From assembly GCA_018268715.1 (NCBI GenBank), contig JAFDVZ010000007.1, positions 1 through 64,000 of the forward strand: a stretch of DNA of 64,000 nucleotides, given 5' to 3'. Position numbers and translations under genes: made by a program. Under the pieces are notes generated by a model. The model made no database searches. It saw nothing but the letters and a program-made list of their open reading frames with translations, and was not told the origin of the DNA. The stretch is from Acidobacteriota bacterium. GTDB taxonomy: Bacteria; Acidobacteriota; Terriglobia; Bryobacterales; Bryobacteraceae. This document shows, piece after piece, positions 37,538-48,129 of the stretch (positions within the stretch are counted from its first letter, which is position 1; the number at the start of each line of letters is the position of its first letter).

Positions 37538-39214
37538 TTGAAGTTCGTTCTCACGTTGGCGGCGATTGGGATCGGATGCGTCCTGTTGTCCGCGTACCAA
37601 TCGTCCCCGGCGGCGCCCGCTCCAGCGGTCCGGCGGCCCCACTTTACCGACGTCCGGCCGAAGTCGCGCTTCAGCTACATCTCGAATAACAGCCTGCACG
37701 GCCGCAAGTATTTTCCGCAGCCGATGTGCGGCGGCATCGCCGTGTTCGACTACGACAACGACGGCCGCCTGGACATCTTCTTCACCAACGGGGCCGATAT
37801 GCCTTCGATGAAGAAGAGCGATCCCTCCTACTACAACGTCCTGCTGCATCAGAAGGCGGATGGGACCTTCGAGGATGTGACGGCGAAGGCGGGCCTCGCG
37901 GGCCAGGATCTCGATTTCAATTTCGGCGTGGCGGCGGGCGATTACGATAACGACGGCTATACCGACCTGTTCATCGCCTCGGCGGGGCGCAACGCGCTCT
38001 ATCACAACAATCGCGACGGCACGTTCAGCGACGTCACCGCCGCGAGCGGCATCGGCGGCAAGCCTGCCAAGACGCTCAGCGTCGTCGCCGCCTGGTTCGA
38101 TTACGACAACGACGGACTGCTCGACCTCATCGTCTCCAACTACACCTTCTGGACGCCGGAAATCGACATCCGCTGCACGATGAACGATAAGGATTACTAC
38201 TGCGATCCGCGCCGTTACCCGAGCGTGCCGCACCGGTTGTACCGCAACCTGGGCAACGGCAAGTTCGCCGACGTCACTGAGCGCACGGGCTTCAACCAGG
38301 CGCCGGGCAAGGGCATGGGCATCTCCATCGCCGACTTCAACGACGACGGCTGGCAGGACATCTTCATCGCTAACGACACCATGCCCAACTCGCTGTTCAT
38401 CAACCAGAAGGGCAAGAGCTTCGAGGATATCGGGCTGCAATCGGGCGTCGCCTATAACGAGAACGCGCAAACCGGCTCGTCGATGGGGTGCGACGCCAAG
38501 GATTACAACAACGACGGCAAGGTGGACATCTTCTACAACAACCTGATGGGCCAGATCTGGGGGCTGTTGGTGAATCGCGGGTCGGAGACGTTCGAGCTGG
38601 TGTCGCACGCCACGCGCGTGAAGCGGCTGAGCCTGCCGAATTCGGGCTGGAGCAACGGCTTCATCGACTACAACAACGACGGCTGGAAGGATATCTATTC
38701 GGCCAACGGCGATGTCGACCAGGTGAACGAGAAGTCGGCCCAGCATGACACGATGTTCGAGAACGCGAAGGGAACGGCCTTTGACGACGTGTCGGCGGAG
38801 ATGGGCAAGGATTTTCTGCGGGTCGGCTATCAGCGCGGGTCGGCCTTCGCCGATTTGAATAACGACGGGGCGATGGACATCATCGTCACTTCGTTGAATG
38901 AATCGCCGCGGATTCTGATGAACTCGGGCGATAGCGGGAATCACTGGCTGATGCTGCGGCTGACGGGGCACAAGAGCGCGCGGGATGCGATTGGGGCGAA
39001 GGCAACGGTGACGATGGCGTCGGGGCGAAAGCTGTATAACCATGTCGCCGTCAGCGTGGGGTTCATGAGCTCGAGCGACCGGCGCGTGCACTTCGGGCTG
39101 GGCGCGGAGGCGAAGATCGCGGCGGTGGACATCGTGTGGCCCTCGGGCATCCGGCAGCGGCTCGCCAATGTCGAGGCGGACCGGCAGATCGACGTCGACG
39201 AACCGGCCAAGTAG
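37538..39214 (+). CDS. CRTAC1-like FG-GAP/VCBS and ASPIC/UnbV repeat protein
   Basis: 558 residues, secreted (signal MKFVLTLAAIGIGCVLLSAYQ). Start TTG 37538 because it gives the signal peptide; GATAGT ends 8 nt upstream and no Shine-Dalgarno is present. Seven calcium-loop motifs of the FG-GAP type are seen: DYDNDGRLD, DYDNDGYTD, DYDNDGLLD, DFNDDGWQD, DYNNDGKVD, DYNNDGWKD and DLNNDGAMD. The last about 90 residues match ASPIC/UnbV (LMLRLTGHKSARDAIGAKATV, VHFGLG, VDIVWPSGIRQ). This forms a beta-propeller likely used for binding or adhesion; family function is poorly known. The GH2 gene starts 45 bp downstream. Confidence 0.92.
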   Translation: MKFVLTLAAIGIGCVLLSAYQSSPAAPAPAVRRPHFTDVRPKSRFSYISNNSLHGRKYFPQPMCGGIAVFDYDNDGRLDIFFTNGADMPSMKKSDPSYYNVLLHQKADGTFEDVTAKAGLAGQDLDFNFGVAAGDYDNDGYTDLFIASAGRNALYHNNRDGTFSDVTAASGIGGKPAKTLSVVAAWFDYDNDGLLDLIVSNYTFWTPEIDIRCTMNDKDYYCDPRRYPSVPHRLYRNLGNGKFADVTERTGFNQAPGKGMGISIADFNDDGWQDIFIANDTMPNSLFINQKGKSFEDIGLQSGVAYNENAQTGSSMGCDAKDYNNDGKVDIFYNNLMGQIWGLLVNRGSETFELVSHATRVKRLSLPNSGWSNGFIDYNNDGWKDIYSANGDVDQVNEKSAQHDTMFENAKGTAFDDVSAEMGKDFLRVGYQRGSAFADLNNDGAMDIIVTSLNESPRILMNSGDSGNHWLMLRLTGHKSARDAIGAKATVTMASGRKLYNHVAVSVGFMSSSDRRVHFGLGAEAKIAAVDIVWPSGIRQRLANVEADRQIDVDEPAK

Positions 39215-39258
39215 ACGTTGCGCCTGCGCGCGGGCGGTTATACGTTCAAGGTAACCGC

Positions 39259-41292
39259 ATGAGCTCTCGCAGATCGTTTCTCAAGGCCGGCGTGGCGCTG
39301 TCCGCCCTGCCGCTGCCGGCTGCCGCTTCGCCCGCGCTGGCCGCTTCCTGCCAGATCGTTTCGATGAATGGCGCCTGGGACTTTCGCCTGGATCCGGATG
39401 GTTCGGGCTGGCGCACGGTGAACGTTCCGCATACCTGGCAGGTGGAGCAGGAGAACGCCGGATACCGGGGCGTCGCGTGGTACCGCCGCGCCTTCTTTGC
39501 GCCGGAGGCTTGGCGCGACCTCGCCGTTCGCATCGAGTTCGAAGCCGTCTTCCACAGCGCGGTTGTATCGCTGAACGGCGCCGAGGTGGGGCGGCACATC
39601 GGCAAGGGCTACACGGCGTTCGTGCTCGACCTGTGGCCGCATCTGCGCTTCGGCGCGGTGAACACGCTGACGGTGCGCGTCGATAATGCGTTCAGCGAGA
39701 CGATGCTGCCGCGCGGGCGTTCGAGCGATTGGGCGCACGATGGCGGCGTCTACCGGCCCGTGCAGTTGATCGTGACGCCGAAGGTGTTCGTGGAGACCGT
39801 CGCCATCGACGCCGAGCCCGATCTTGCTACGGGCGACGCTACGGTGACGGCGACCGCGACCGTGCGGAACGTCAGCGGCGCCGCTTGGAGCGGTCCGGTG
39901 ACGCTGGCTGTGGCGGAGGAGGCGAGTGGTCTGCCGGCGGGCGCTGCGGCGGCGGAGGCTCGTGTCGCGGCGGGGGCGAGGGCGGCCGTCACGCTGGGAC
40001 CGGTGAAGATCGCCAAGGCCAGGCTCTGGCATTTCGACCATCCACACCTGTACGATGCAACGGTCACGCTGCCGAACGGGCACTCCATCGCCACCGCCAT
40101 CGGCATTCGAAAAATCGAAACGCGCGACTGCGCCTTCTTCCTGAATGGCGAGCGCATCCGGCCCATGGGCGTCGAACGCATGGCCGGCAGCAACCCCGAA
40201 TACGGCATGGCGGAGCCGCTCGCATGGATCGAGCACGACCAGGCCGACATGCGCGAACTCAACTGCGTCTACACGCGCGTGCATTGGCCGCAGGATCGCC
40301 GCCTGCTCGACTGGTGCGACCGCCACGGCATGCTGATCCAGACCGAAGTTCCGACGTGGGGGCCGGATACGTTCAAGGGCATGCACGGCCAGCCGTCGCC
40401 CGAGATCCTGAACAACGGCCTGGAGCAACTGCGCGAGATGATCGCGCGCGACCGCAATCACCCGTGCATCTTCTCCTGGGGCGTGTGCAATGAGATCGGC
40501 GGGCAGAATCCGGCGGCGGCGCAATTTGCGCGTACGCTGTACGCGGAATCGAAGCGGCTCGATCCGAAGCGCCTGGTGACGTACGCGTCCCATTCGCTGC
40601 GCACCACGCCCGGTAAGGACGTGGCGGGCGAGATGGACTACGTGATGTTCAACGAGTATTACGGGAGCTGGTATCCGGGCGGTCCCGAGGTGCTCGCGCG
40701 CAATCTCGACGAGATCCACGCCGCCTTCCCCGGCAAGGCCATCGTGATCTCCGAGTACGGCTACTGCGCCTGTACGGCGGACCGGCCGGAAGGCGACGCG
40801 CACCGCATTGATACGATGCTCGCGCACGACCGCGTTTTCCGCGAGCGCGATTGGATCGCGGGCCTGATCTTTTTCGACTACAACGACTACCGCACGCATG
40901 TCGGCGACCGCGGCGCGGGCGCGGCCCAACAGCGCGTACACGGCGTCGTGGATGTCTACGGCGCGCGCAAGCCGTCGTGGCAGGCGTTGCGCGATGAATC
41001 TTCGCCGGTCGAATCGATCGCGGCCTCTGGAACGCCCGCCGCGCTCACCATCAAGCTGAAGACGCGCGCCAGCGTGCCCGCCTACGAACTGCGAGGCTAT
41101 CGCGTACGAGGCGTCGCCTACGGATTCGGCGCCATCCCGGTGGAGCGCGCGGCCGCGGCCCTGCCGTCGCTGAAGCCGGGACAATCCGCCGAAGCCGCGC
41201 TACGCTTCACGCAGCCGGGCATCGCGAAGATCCAGGTGGATGTGTTGCGGCCCGACGGCGTCTCCGCGCGGACCGCGATTTGGGAGTACTAA
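39259..41292 (+). CDS. Glycoside hydrolase family 2 enzyme, Tat-exported
   Basis: 677 residues from ATG 39259 (SSRRSFLKAGVALSALPLPAAA, Tat signal; AAGGT 6 nt upstream); a longer frame back to 39136 is spurious. Domains: jelly-roll sugar-binding (about 35-185, FDP-type WRTVNVPHTWQ), Ig-like (about 190-300) and TIM barrel. The acid/base Glu is in VCNEIGG and the nucleophile Glu in VISEYGY. Members are beta-galactosidases, beta-glucuronidases or mannosidases; specificity is not clear. It abuts the convergent aldo-keto reductase with no gap. Confidence 0.92.
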   Translation: MSSRRSFLKAGVALSALPLPAAASPALAASCQIVSMNGAWDFRLDPDGSGWRTVNVPHTWQVEQENAGYRGVAWYRRAFFAPEAWRDLAVRIEFEAVFHSAVVSLNGAEVGRHIGKGYTAFVLDLWPHLRFGAVNTLTVRVDNAFSETMLPRGRSSDWAHDGGVYRPVQLIVTPKVFVETVAIDAEPDLATGDATVTATATVRNVSGAAWSGPVTLAVAEEASGLPAGAAAAEARVAAGARAAVTLGPVKIAKARLWHFDHPHLYDATVTLPNGHSIATAIGIRKIETRDCAFFLNGERIRPMGVERMAGSNPEYGMAEPLAWIEHDQADMRELNCVYTRVHWPQDRRLLDWCDRHGMLIQTEVPTWGPDTFKGMHGQPSPEILNNGLEQLREMIARDRNHPCIFSWGVCNEIGGQNPAAAQFARTLYAESKRLDPKRLVTYASHSLRTTPGKDVAGEMDYVMFNEYYGSWYPGGPEVLARNLDEIHAAFPGKAIVISEYGYCACTADRPEGDAHRIDTMLAHDRVFRERDWIAGLIFFDYNDYRTHVGDRGAGAAQQRVHGVVDVYGARKPSWQALRDESSPVESIAASGTPAALTIKLKTRASVPAYELRGYRVRGVAYGFGAIPVERAAAALPSLKPGQSAEAALRFTQPGIAKIQVDVLRPDGVSARTAIWEY

Positions 41293-42159
41293 CTACGCCA
41301 GCGCGAGATTCAGGTTCTCGATGGCTTCGTCGATCTCGGCCGGGCTCTTGTAGCCCAGCGTCACGCAATCGACGCCCGCTTTACGAAAGGCGAAGCGCAG
41401 GGCGGCCTTGCGGTCGTCGCGCTCGGTGAAGCGGCCCTCGCCCACCAGCTTCATGCTGATGACGCCCAGGCCCGCCTTCTTGGCCTCATGAACGTGCGTC
41501 ACCACTTCGGGCACGTCGCCCAGGCCCTGCGTCATGAAATCCTCGGCGTCCATGGCGACGCCCTTGTGGTTCACGCGGATCATGGCCACCTTCAGCCATT
41601 TCGTGTCCGGCACGCGCCGCAGCGCGGGCAGTCCGTGGACGCTCGCGCCGTGCGACACGATCGCCTTCTTCACCTCGGCTTCCTGAATGCCGTCCTGATA
41701 GCGCTCCGAATCGCTGGGCCAGGTGGTGGTGTGCTGCCAGTGCAGCAGCATGATGTCGAAGTAGTCGATGCCCGCGAGCTTCCGCAACTCGTCGATCTTC
41801 TCCTGCGGATTCCCGTTCGGCCGCGTCGTGATCTTCGACATGAACTGGTAGCTGTCGCGCGGAATGCCCTTCAGCGCGATGCCCAGCATGCGGTGCATTT
41901 CGGGGTACGATTCCGCCGTCTCAAAGAAGCGGATCCCGCTGTCGTAGGCGTGCCGGACCAGGCGGTTGAACCCCTCCTGTCCCAGCTCGCGTTGGATTTT
42001 GCCGCTGTGGCTCCCGGTGCCGAATCCCAGCCGGCACACCTTCACCTTCGAGCCGCCCAGCGTCACCAGATCGGTGGCCTTCGCACGCGCCGGAATACCG
42101 GCGGCGAGCGTCGCTGCCAAACCGCTCTTCAAAAAATCGCGTCGGGTGCGATGATGCAT
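41293..42159 (-). CDS. Aldo/keto reductase, Tat-exported
   Basis: 288 residues. A strong Tat signal (RTRRDFLKSGLAATLAAG) implies export in folded form. Barrel core: GFGTGSHSG, FFETAESYPEM, MSKITTRP and LLHWQHTTT. Catalytic Tyr, Lys and His positions are filled, but the usual Asp of the DTAxxY motif is Glu, which may change activity. Substrate unknown; the next-door GH2 enzyme and other Tat enzymes suggest sugar or polyol chemistry outside the cytoplasm. AGGAGG lies 10 nt before the ATG. No gap to the GH2 stop. Confidence 0.87.
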   Translation of the reverse strand: MHHRTRRDFLKSGLAATLAAGIPARAKATDLVTLGGSKVKVCRLGFGTGSHSGKIQRELGQEGFNRLVRHAYDSGIRFFETAESYPEMHRMLGIALKGIPRDSYQFMSKITTRPNGNPQEKIDELRKLAGIDYFDIMLLHWQHTTTWPSDSERYQDGIQEAEVKKAIVSHGASVHGLPALRRVPDTKWLKVAMIRVNHKGVAMDAEDFMTQGLGDVPEVVTHVHEAKKAGLGVISMKLVGEGRFTERDDRKAALRFAFRKAGVDCVTLGYKSPAEIDEAIENLNLALA

Positions 42160-42222
42160 CCAGTCGTCCCTCCTATTGGCCGGATCTTAGCATGCCCGAC
42201 GTGGGGCAAACTTTGCGAACAA

Positions 42223-43776
<1,554 letters not shown>

Positions 43777-43784
43777 AAAAAGTC

Positions 43785-43790
43785 ATTGTC
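43785..43790 (-). promoter_or_regulatory. -10-like box (GACAAT) of purH
   Basis: On the minus strand GACAAT ends 8 nt before the purH ATG. The divergent tdh gene has TACAAT at 43804-43809 on the plus strand, 20 nt before its ATG. The two promoters are packed in 53 bp. Confidence 0.42.
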
Positions 43791-43829
43791 CCACGCGCGG
43801 CGCTACAATCTTGATTCGGACCGTCAGCA

Positions 43830-44858
43830 ATGAAAGCACTTGTAAAGAAATATTCCCAACCGGGCCTTTGGCTCGACGACGTCCCTGAACCGCAGGTTGG
43901 CATCAACGATGTCCTGATCCGCGTGAAGCGGGCCTCCATTTGCGGAACCGACGTCCACATCTACAACTGGGACGACTGGGCGCAGAAGACCATTCCCGTG
44001 CCCATGGTGGTCGGCCACGAGTTTGTCGGCGAAATCGTCAAGGTCGGCAGCAACGTCAACGACTTCTTCCCCGGCCAGATCGTCAGCGGCGAAGGCCACG
44101 TCGTCTGCGGACGCTGCCGCAACTGCCTGGCCGGCCGCCGCCACCTGTGCGCGCACACCAGCGGGGTCGGCGTGAACCGCCCCGGCGCCTTCGCCGAATA
44201 CATCTCCCTGCCGATGTCGAACGTGTGGGTCCACTGGCCCGGCATCGATCTCGATTCGGCCAGCATCTTCGACCCCTTCGGCAACGCCGTGCACACCGCG
44301 CTCTCGTTCCCCGTGCTCGGCGAGGACGTGCTGATCACCGGCGCGGGCCCCATTGGCATCATGGCCATCGCCATCGTGCGACACGCCGGCGCGCGCCACG
44401 TGGTGATCACCGACGTCAACCCCTACCGCCTGGAACTCGCGCGCAAGATGGGCGCCACGCGAGCCGTCGACGTCCGCACCGAAAAGCTGAAGGACGTGCA
44501 GAACGAGCTCGGCATGAAGGAAGGCTTCGACGTCGGCCTGGAGATGTCGGGCAACCCGTCGGCGTTCCGCGACATGATCGCCAACATGAGCCACGGCGGG
44601 CGCATCGCCGTGCTGGGCATCCCCACTCAGAACTTCGAAATCGACTGGCGCACGGTGATCTTCAGCATGATCACCATCAAGGGCATCTACGGCCGCGAGA
44701 TGTACGAAACGTGGTACAAAATGAGCTCCATGCTGCAATCGGGGCTCGACATCAAGCCGGTGATCACGCACAATTTCGCGTTCGGCGATTTTGAGAAAGG
44801 CTTCGACGCAATGCGGCAGGGCAACTCGGGCAAGGTGGTTCTGGACCTCGAAGCATGA
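43830..44858 (+). CDS. tdh: L-threonine 3-dehydrogenase
   Basis: Oxidises L-threonine to 2-amino-3-ketobutyrate with NAD+. 342 residues, typical length. Zinc ligands in [13 protein letters not shown] and VVGHEF; the structural-zinc lobe [15 protein letters not shown]; Rossmann GAGPIG. The Tdh-specific run [15 protein letters not shown] separates it from sorbitol dehydrogenase. The usual partner kbl is not adjacent; instead the stop overlaps the next gene by 4 bp (ATGA). Confidence 0.93.
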   Translation: MKALVKKYSQPGLWLDDVPEPQVGINDVLIRVKRASICGTDVHIYNWDDWAQKTIPVPMVVGHEFVGEIVKVGSNVNDFFPGQIVSGEGHVVCGRCRNCLAGRRHLCAHTSGVGVNRPGAFAEYISLPMSNVWVHWPGIDLDSASIFDPFGNAVHTALSFPVLGEDVLITGAGPIGIMAIAIVRHAGARHVVITDVNPYRLELARKMGATRAVDVRTEKLKDVQNELGMKEGFDVGLEMSGNPSAFRDMIANMSHGGRIAVLGIPTQNFEIDWRTVIFSMITIKGIYGREMYETWYKMSSMLQSGLDIKPVITHNFAFGDFEKGFDAMRQGNSGKVVLDLEA

Positions 44859-45973
44859 GCGACACGGTGAAGGCGGGTCCATCCCAGCGGCTGATGTCGC
44901 TCGACGTGTTTCGCGGCATGACCATCGCCGGCATGATGCTGGTGAACAACGCAGGCGATTGGCGATACATCTACACGCCGCTCGAACACGCTGAGTGGCA
45001 TGGCTGGACCTACACCGACACCGTCTTCCCGTTCTTCCTGTGGATCGTCGGCGTCGCCATGACGCTGTCATTCGCCAAGCGCGTCGAGCGGGGCGACGAT
45101 AAGCGCCGCCTCGCCCTCCACGTGGTGAAACGTTTCGCCATCATCTTCGGCATCGGACTGCTGTTGAACGGCTTCCCCTACTACCACCTGGACCGCATCC
45201 GCATTCCCGGCGTGTTGCAGCGGATCGCCGTGTGCTACCTGATCGCCGGGCTGATCTTCCTCTACACCAGCGTGCGCGGCCAGATCATCTGCCTGGTCGC
45301 CTGCCTGGTCAGCTATTGGATGTTGATGACGCTTGCGCCCGTGCCCGGCGTGGGCCCCGGCCATCTCGACCCCGAAAACAATTTCGGCGCTTATGTCGAC
45401 CGCATGCTGATGACCGGCCACCTGTGGAGCGCGTCGAAAACCTGGGACCCCGAAGGCGCGGTGTCGACGCTGCCCGCCATCGGGACAGCGCTGTTCGGCA
45501 TCCTCGCGGGCCACATCCTGCGCCTGCGCCGCGAACCCGCCGAGCGCGGCGTGTGGCTGCTCATCAGTGGCAATCTGCTGATCTTCAGCGCGCTCTATCT
45601 CACCACCTGGATGCCCATCAACAAGAAGATCTGGACGCCGACGTTCGCCATGTTCATGGCGGGCATGGCGTCGGTGGTGTTCGCCATCTGCTACTGGTTC
45701 GTCGACGTGAAGGGCTGGAAGCGCTGGACCCGTCCGCTCGCCATCTACGGCATGAACGCCATCGCCGTGTACATCCTGGCGGGCCTGGTCGCGCGTCTGT
45801 CGAGCCTCATCCGGCCGGGCGGCGCGCCGCTCCAGAAGATCGTCTATGACGCCGTGTTCGCGCCGCTTCCCGATCCCTACTTCGCGTCGATGATGTACGG
45901 CGTGACGTTCTCCTTCACCATGTTTCTGGCGGCCCTGTTCATGTACAAGCGCGGCTGGTTCCTGAGGTTCTGA
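44855..45973 (+). CDS. HGSNAT/NagX-like membrane acyltransferase-family protein
   Basis: 372 residues, polytopic inner-membrane protein with about ten helices. The start [24 protein letters not shown] and the loop [26 protein letters not shown] are signatures of the heparan-alpha-glucosaminide N-acetyltransferase-like (DUF5009) family, which may acetylate sugars across the membrane. Bacterial members are mostly uncharacterised. It is coupled to tdh by an ATGA overlap and to the SDR downstream by TGATG, so the three form one translational unit, though no shared pathway is evident. Confidence 0.87.
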   Translation: MSDTVKAGPSQRLMSLDVFRGMTIAGMMLVNNAGDWRYIYTPLEHAEWHGWTYTDTVFPFFLWIVGVAMTLSFAKRVERGDDKRRLALHVVKRFAIIFGIGLLLNGFPYYHLDRIRIPGVLQRIAVCYLIAGLIFLYTSVRGQIICLVACLVSYWMLMTLAPVPGVGPGHLDPENNFGAYVDRMLMTGHLWSASKTWDPEGAVSTLPAIGTALFGILAGHILRLRREPAERGVWLLISGNLLIFSALYLTTWMPINKKIWTPTFAMFMAGMASVVFAICYWFVDVKGWKRWTRPLAIYGMNAIAVYILAGLVARLSSLIRPGGAPLQKIVYDAVFAPLPDPYFASMMYGVTFSFTMFLAALFMYKRGWFLRF

Positions 45974-46836
45974 TGAACGATTTCCGCGGACGCGTGGCGG
46001 TGGTCACCGGCGGAGCGAGCGGCATCGGCCTCGCTCTTGCGCGCCGTTTCGCCGCCGAAGGCATGAAGGTGCTGATCGCCGACATCGAAGAATCGGCGCT
46101 GAACGCGGCCGTTCGGTCGCTTGCCGACGAGGGCGCCGAAGCCGCGGGCGAGCGCTGCGATGTAGCCGACCACGCGCAAGTGGAAACGCTGGCCGACTCG
46201 GCGTACTCGCGTTTCGGAGCGGTCCACATTCTGGCGAACAACGCGGGCGTAGGCTCGGCCCCGGGCGCGGCGTGGCGGCAATCGCACGCCGATTGGAAGT
46301 GGGTGTTGGGCGTCAACCTGTGGGGCGCCATCAACGGTGTGCGCGCCTTCATGCCACGCATGATCGAGCAGGATACCGAAGGCCACATCGTCAACACGGC
46401 GTCGCTTGCGGGCCTGATGGCCATGCCGTTCGGCGCGCCCTACCAGGTGTCGAAGTTCGGCGTGGTGGCGTTGAGCGAATCGATCTACTACGAGTTGGCC
46501 GCCACGGGGTCGAAGCTGCGCGTGTCGGTGCTGTGTCCGGCCTGGGTGAAGACGAACATCCTGACGTCGATGCGGAACCGCCCGGCGGAGTTGGCGAACC
46601 CGGAGGAGACCGAAATCCCCGGCGAATGGCTGCAGGCGTTCTCGGCGACCATCGATGCCGGCCTCGCACCCGAAACGGTGGCGGGCCACGTGATGGACGC
46701 CATCCGGGAAGAGCGCCTGTACATCTGGACGCATCCGGAGTTCAAGGACGCCGTCGCCGCCCGCCATTCAAACATCGTCGAAGGCCGCAATCCCGACGCG
46801 GCGCGCATGCTCGCGGCGCTGGCGAAACGGTCCTAG
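45973..46836 (+). CDS. Short-chain dehydrogenase/reductase
   Basis: Classical SDR of 287 residues. The nucleotide motif TGGASGIG is near 12-19, NNAG near 90, and the catalytic tetrad is seen as Asn (LGVNLWG), Ser (NTASLAG) and YxxxK in PYQVSKFG. Substrate unknown. The start codon overlaps the previous stop (TGATG). The last 4 bp overlap the convergent ArsR-type gene. Confidence 0.9.
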   Translation: MNDFRGRVAVVTGGASGIGLALARRFAAEGMKVLIADIEESALNAAVRSLADEGAEAAGERCDVADHAQVETLADSAYSRFGAVHILANNAGVGSAPGAAWRQSHADWKWVLGVNLWGAINGVRAFMPRMIEQDTEGHIVNTASLAGLMAMPFGAPYQVSKFGVVALSESIYYELAATGSKLRVSVLCPAWVKTNILTSMRNRPAELANPEETEIPGEWLQAFSATIDAGLAPETVAGHVMDAIREERLYIWTHPEFKDAVAARHSNIVEGRNPDAARMLAALAKRS

Positions 46837-47201
46837 TCCGCGCGCTTGCGCTTCTTCGAACTCGCTTCCTTCTCCGCGAGCTGGATCCTGTGTGCGTTCA
46901 CGATCGCCGCCAGCAGGCCCGGGAACCGCGCCTCCACCTCCGCGAATCGCGACGAGTTCAGGATCTCCACCCCGCGCCGCTCACTGCGGATCAGTCCCGC
47001 TTCGCGCAGGATTCGGAAGTGCTGCGACAGCGTCGATTTCGGAATGGGCTCATTGCGGATGTCGCGAAACGATGAGCAGTTCAGCGAGCATCCGGGCCCG
47101 GAAAGTCCCGTGCAAATGGCCACGCGCACCGGATCGGCCAACGCGTGCAGCAGCGCTTCGACGGTGATGTCCTCGGCCGCGGGATGCAGAAGGGGCCGCA
47201 T
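46833..47201 (-). CDS. ArsR-type winged-helix transcriptional repressor
   Basis: 122 residues with a winged helix: LLHALADPVRVAICTGL (about 17-33), recognition helix IPKSTLSQHFRILREAGLI (about 53-71), then the wing RSERRGVEILNS. Two cysteines (GPGCSLNC) lie in the loop before the HTH, a possible metal, thiol or oxidant switch. It is divergent from an SDR gene with an inverted repeat in the promoter, so it probably represses itself and the SDR. Effector unknown. The Lys/Arg-rich C-terminus may aid DNA contact. Confidence 0.87.
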   Translation of the reverse strand: MRPLLHPAAEDITVEALLHALADPVRVAICTGLSGPGCSLNCSSFRDIRNEPIPKSTLSQHFRILREAGLIRSERRGVEILNSSRFAEVEARFPGLLAAIVNAHRIQLAEKEASSKKRKRAD

Positions 47202-47218
47202 ATCGGTTCCGCTCTTTT

Positions 47219-47275
47219 AGACTACCCGAGCGCCGCTTACGGTTCAATAGTTCACAAGTGCGGAACAATTGAATC
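47219..47275. promoter_or_regulatory. Divergent promoter/operator with inverted repeat, ArsR-SDR pair
   Basis: An inverted repeat TTCAATAGTTC (47243-47253), 9-nt spacer, GAACAATTGAA (47263-47273) has one mismatch. On the minus strand TTGAAC (47247-47242), 17-bp spacer, TAGTCT (47224-47219) is a good promoter for the regulator; its -35 lies in the left arm. The right arm holds TTGAAT (47270-47275), positioned as -35 for the SDR, though its -10 (ACATCC) is poor. Repressor binding would block both -35 elements. Confidence 0.65.
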
Positions 47276-47353
47276 TTTCCCGAAGGCGCACACATCCAAC
47301 CCCGCGTGGCCCTTCCAGCAGGGCGGGCCGCCAAATCGAAACAGGAGACTTCC

Positions 47354-48085
47354 ATGGGAAAACTGGACGGAAAAGTAGCGGTCATCACGGGCGCGACGTC
47401 AGGCATGGCGTTGGCCACGGCCAAGCTGTTTGTGGCCGAAGGCGCGTACGTCTTCATTACGGGACGGCGCAAGGACAAGTTGGACGAAGCGGCCGCCTCG
47501 ATCGGCTCGAACGTGACGCCGGTTCAGGGCGACTCGGCGAATCTCGCCGACCTGGACCGCCTCTACGAAACCGTAAAACGCGAGAAGGGCCGCATCGACG
47601 TCCTGTTCGCGAGCGCCGGGCTGGGTGAAGCAGCGAAGATTGGCGAAATCACAGAGGAGCACTTCGACAAGACCTTCGGCCTGAACACACGCGGCACGCT
47701 GTTCACCGTGCAGAAGGCGCTGCCCCTGTTTTCAAATGGCGGCTCGATTATCCTGAACGGCTCCGTCGCCCACTGGAAGGGCTTTCCCGCCTTCGGCGTG
47801 TACGCGGGAAGCAAGGCCGCATTACGCGCCTTCGCGCGATCCTGGGTGGTGGACCTGAAGGACCGCAACATTCGCGTCAACGTGCTCAGCCCCGGTTCGG
47901 TCGACACGCCGATCCTCGATCCGATTGGGCCGCAAGGCAAGGCGTATTTCGCCTCCCTGATCCCACGCGGCACGATGGGACGGCCTGAGGAAATCGCCAC
48001 CGTGGCGCTGTTCCTCGCATCGGATGATTCGAGCTACGTGAACGGCGCCGAGTTGTGCGTGGATGGAGGGGCGGCCCAAATCTGA
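47354..48085 (+). CDS. Short-chain dehydrogenase/reductase under ArsR-type control
   Basis: 243 residues from ATG 47354, which follows AGGAGA by 6 nt; the frame extending back to 47306 is not used. Motif TGATSGMA replaces the usual TGxxxGIG, with Met in the last part. Asn, Ser (ILNGSVAH), YAGSK and the C-terminal LASDDSSYVNGAELCVDGG are typical of SDRs. It resembles glucose/3-oxoacyl-type SDRs often paired with HTH regulators; substrate unknown. Confidence 0.9.
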   Translation: MGKLDGKVAVITGATSGMALATAKLFVAEGAYVFITGRRKDKLDEAAASIGSNVTPVQGDSANLADLDRLYETVKREKGRIDVLFASAGLGEAAKIGEITEEHFDKTFGLNTRGTLFTVQKALPLFSNGGSIILNGSVAHWKGFPAFGVYAGSKAALRAFARSWVVDLKDRNIRVNVLSPGSVDTPILDPIGPQGKAYFASLIPRGTMGRPEEIATVALFLASDDSSYVNGAELCVDGGAAQI

Positions 48086-48100
48086 CCCCCGCCCATCGCC

Positions 48101-48129
48101 GGTCTGTTGAGGCGTTCCCTCAACAGACC
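48101..48129. terminator. Perfect 11-bp hairpin between convergent genes
   Basis: GGTCTGTTGAG (48101-48111), 7-nt loop, CTCAACAGACC (48119-48129). It ends the SDR transcript and overlaps the stop codon of the minus-strand aminotransferase. No T-run on either side, so it is a bidirectional candidate of uncertain strength. Confidence 0.5.

Noticed and set aside
37409-39091. 560-residue minus-strand open frame opposite the CRTAC1-like gene
   Set aside because: Val/His/Arg-rich shadow of the repeated Asp-rich calcium loops.
39238-41184. 648-residue minus-strand open frame opposite the GH2 gene
   Set aside because: Shadow; the GH2 frame has signal peptide and both catalytic Glu motifs.
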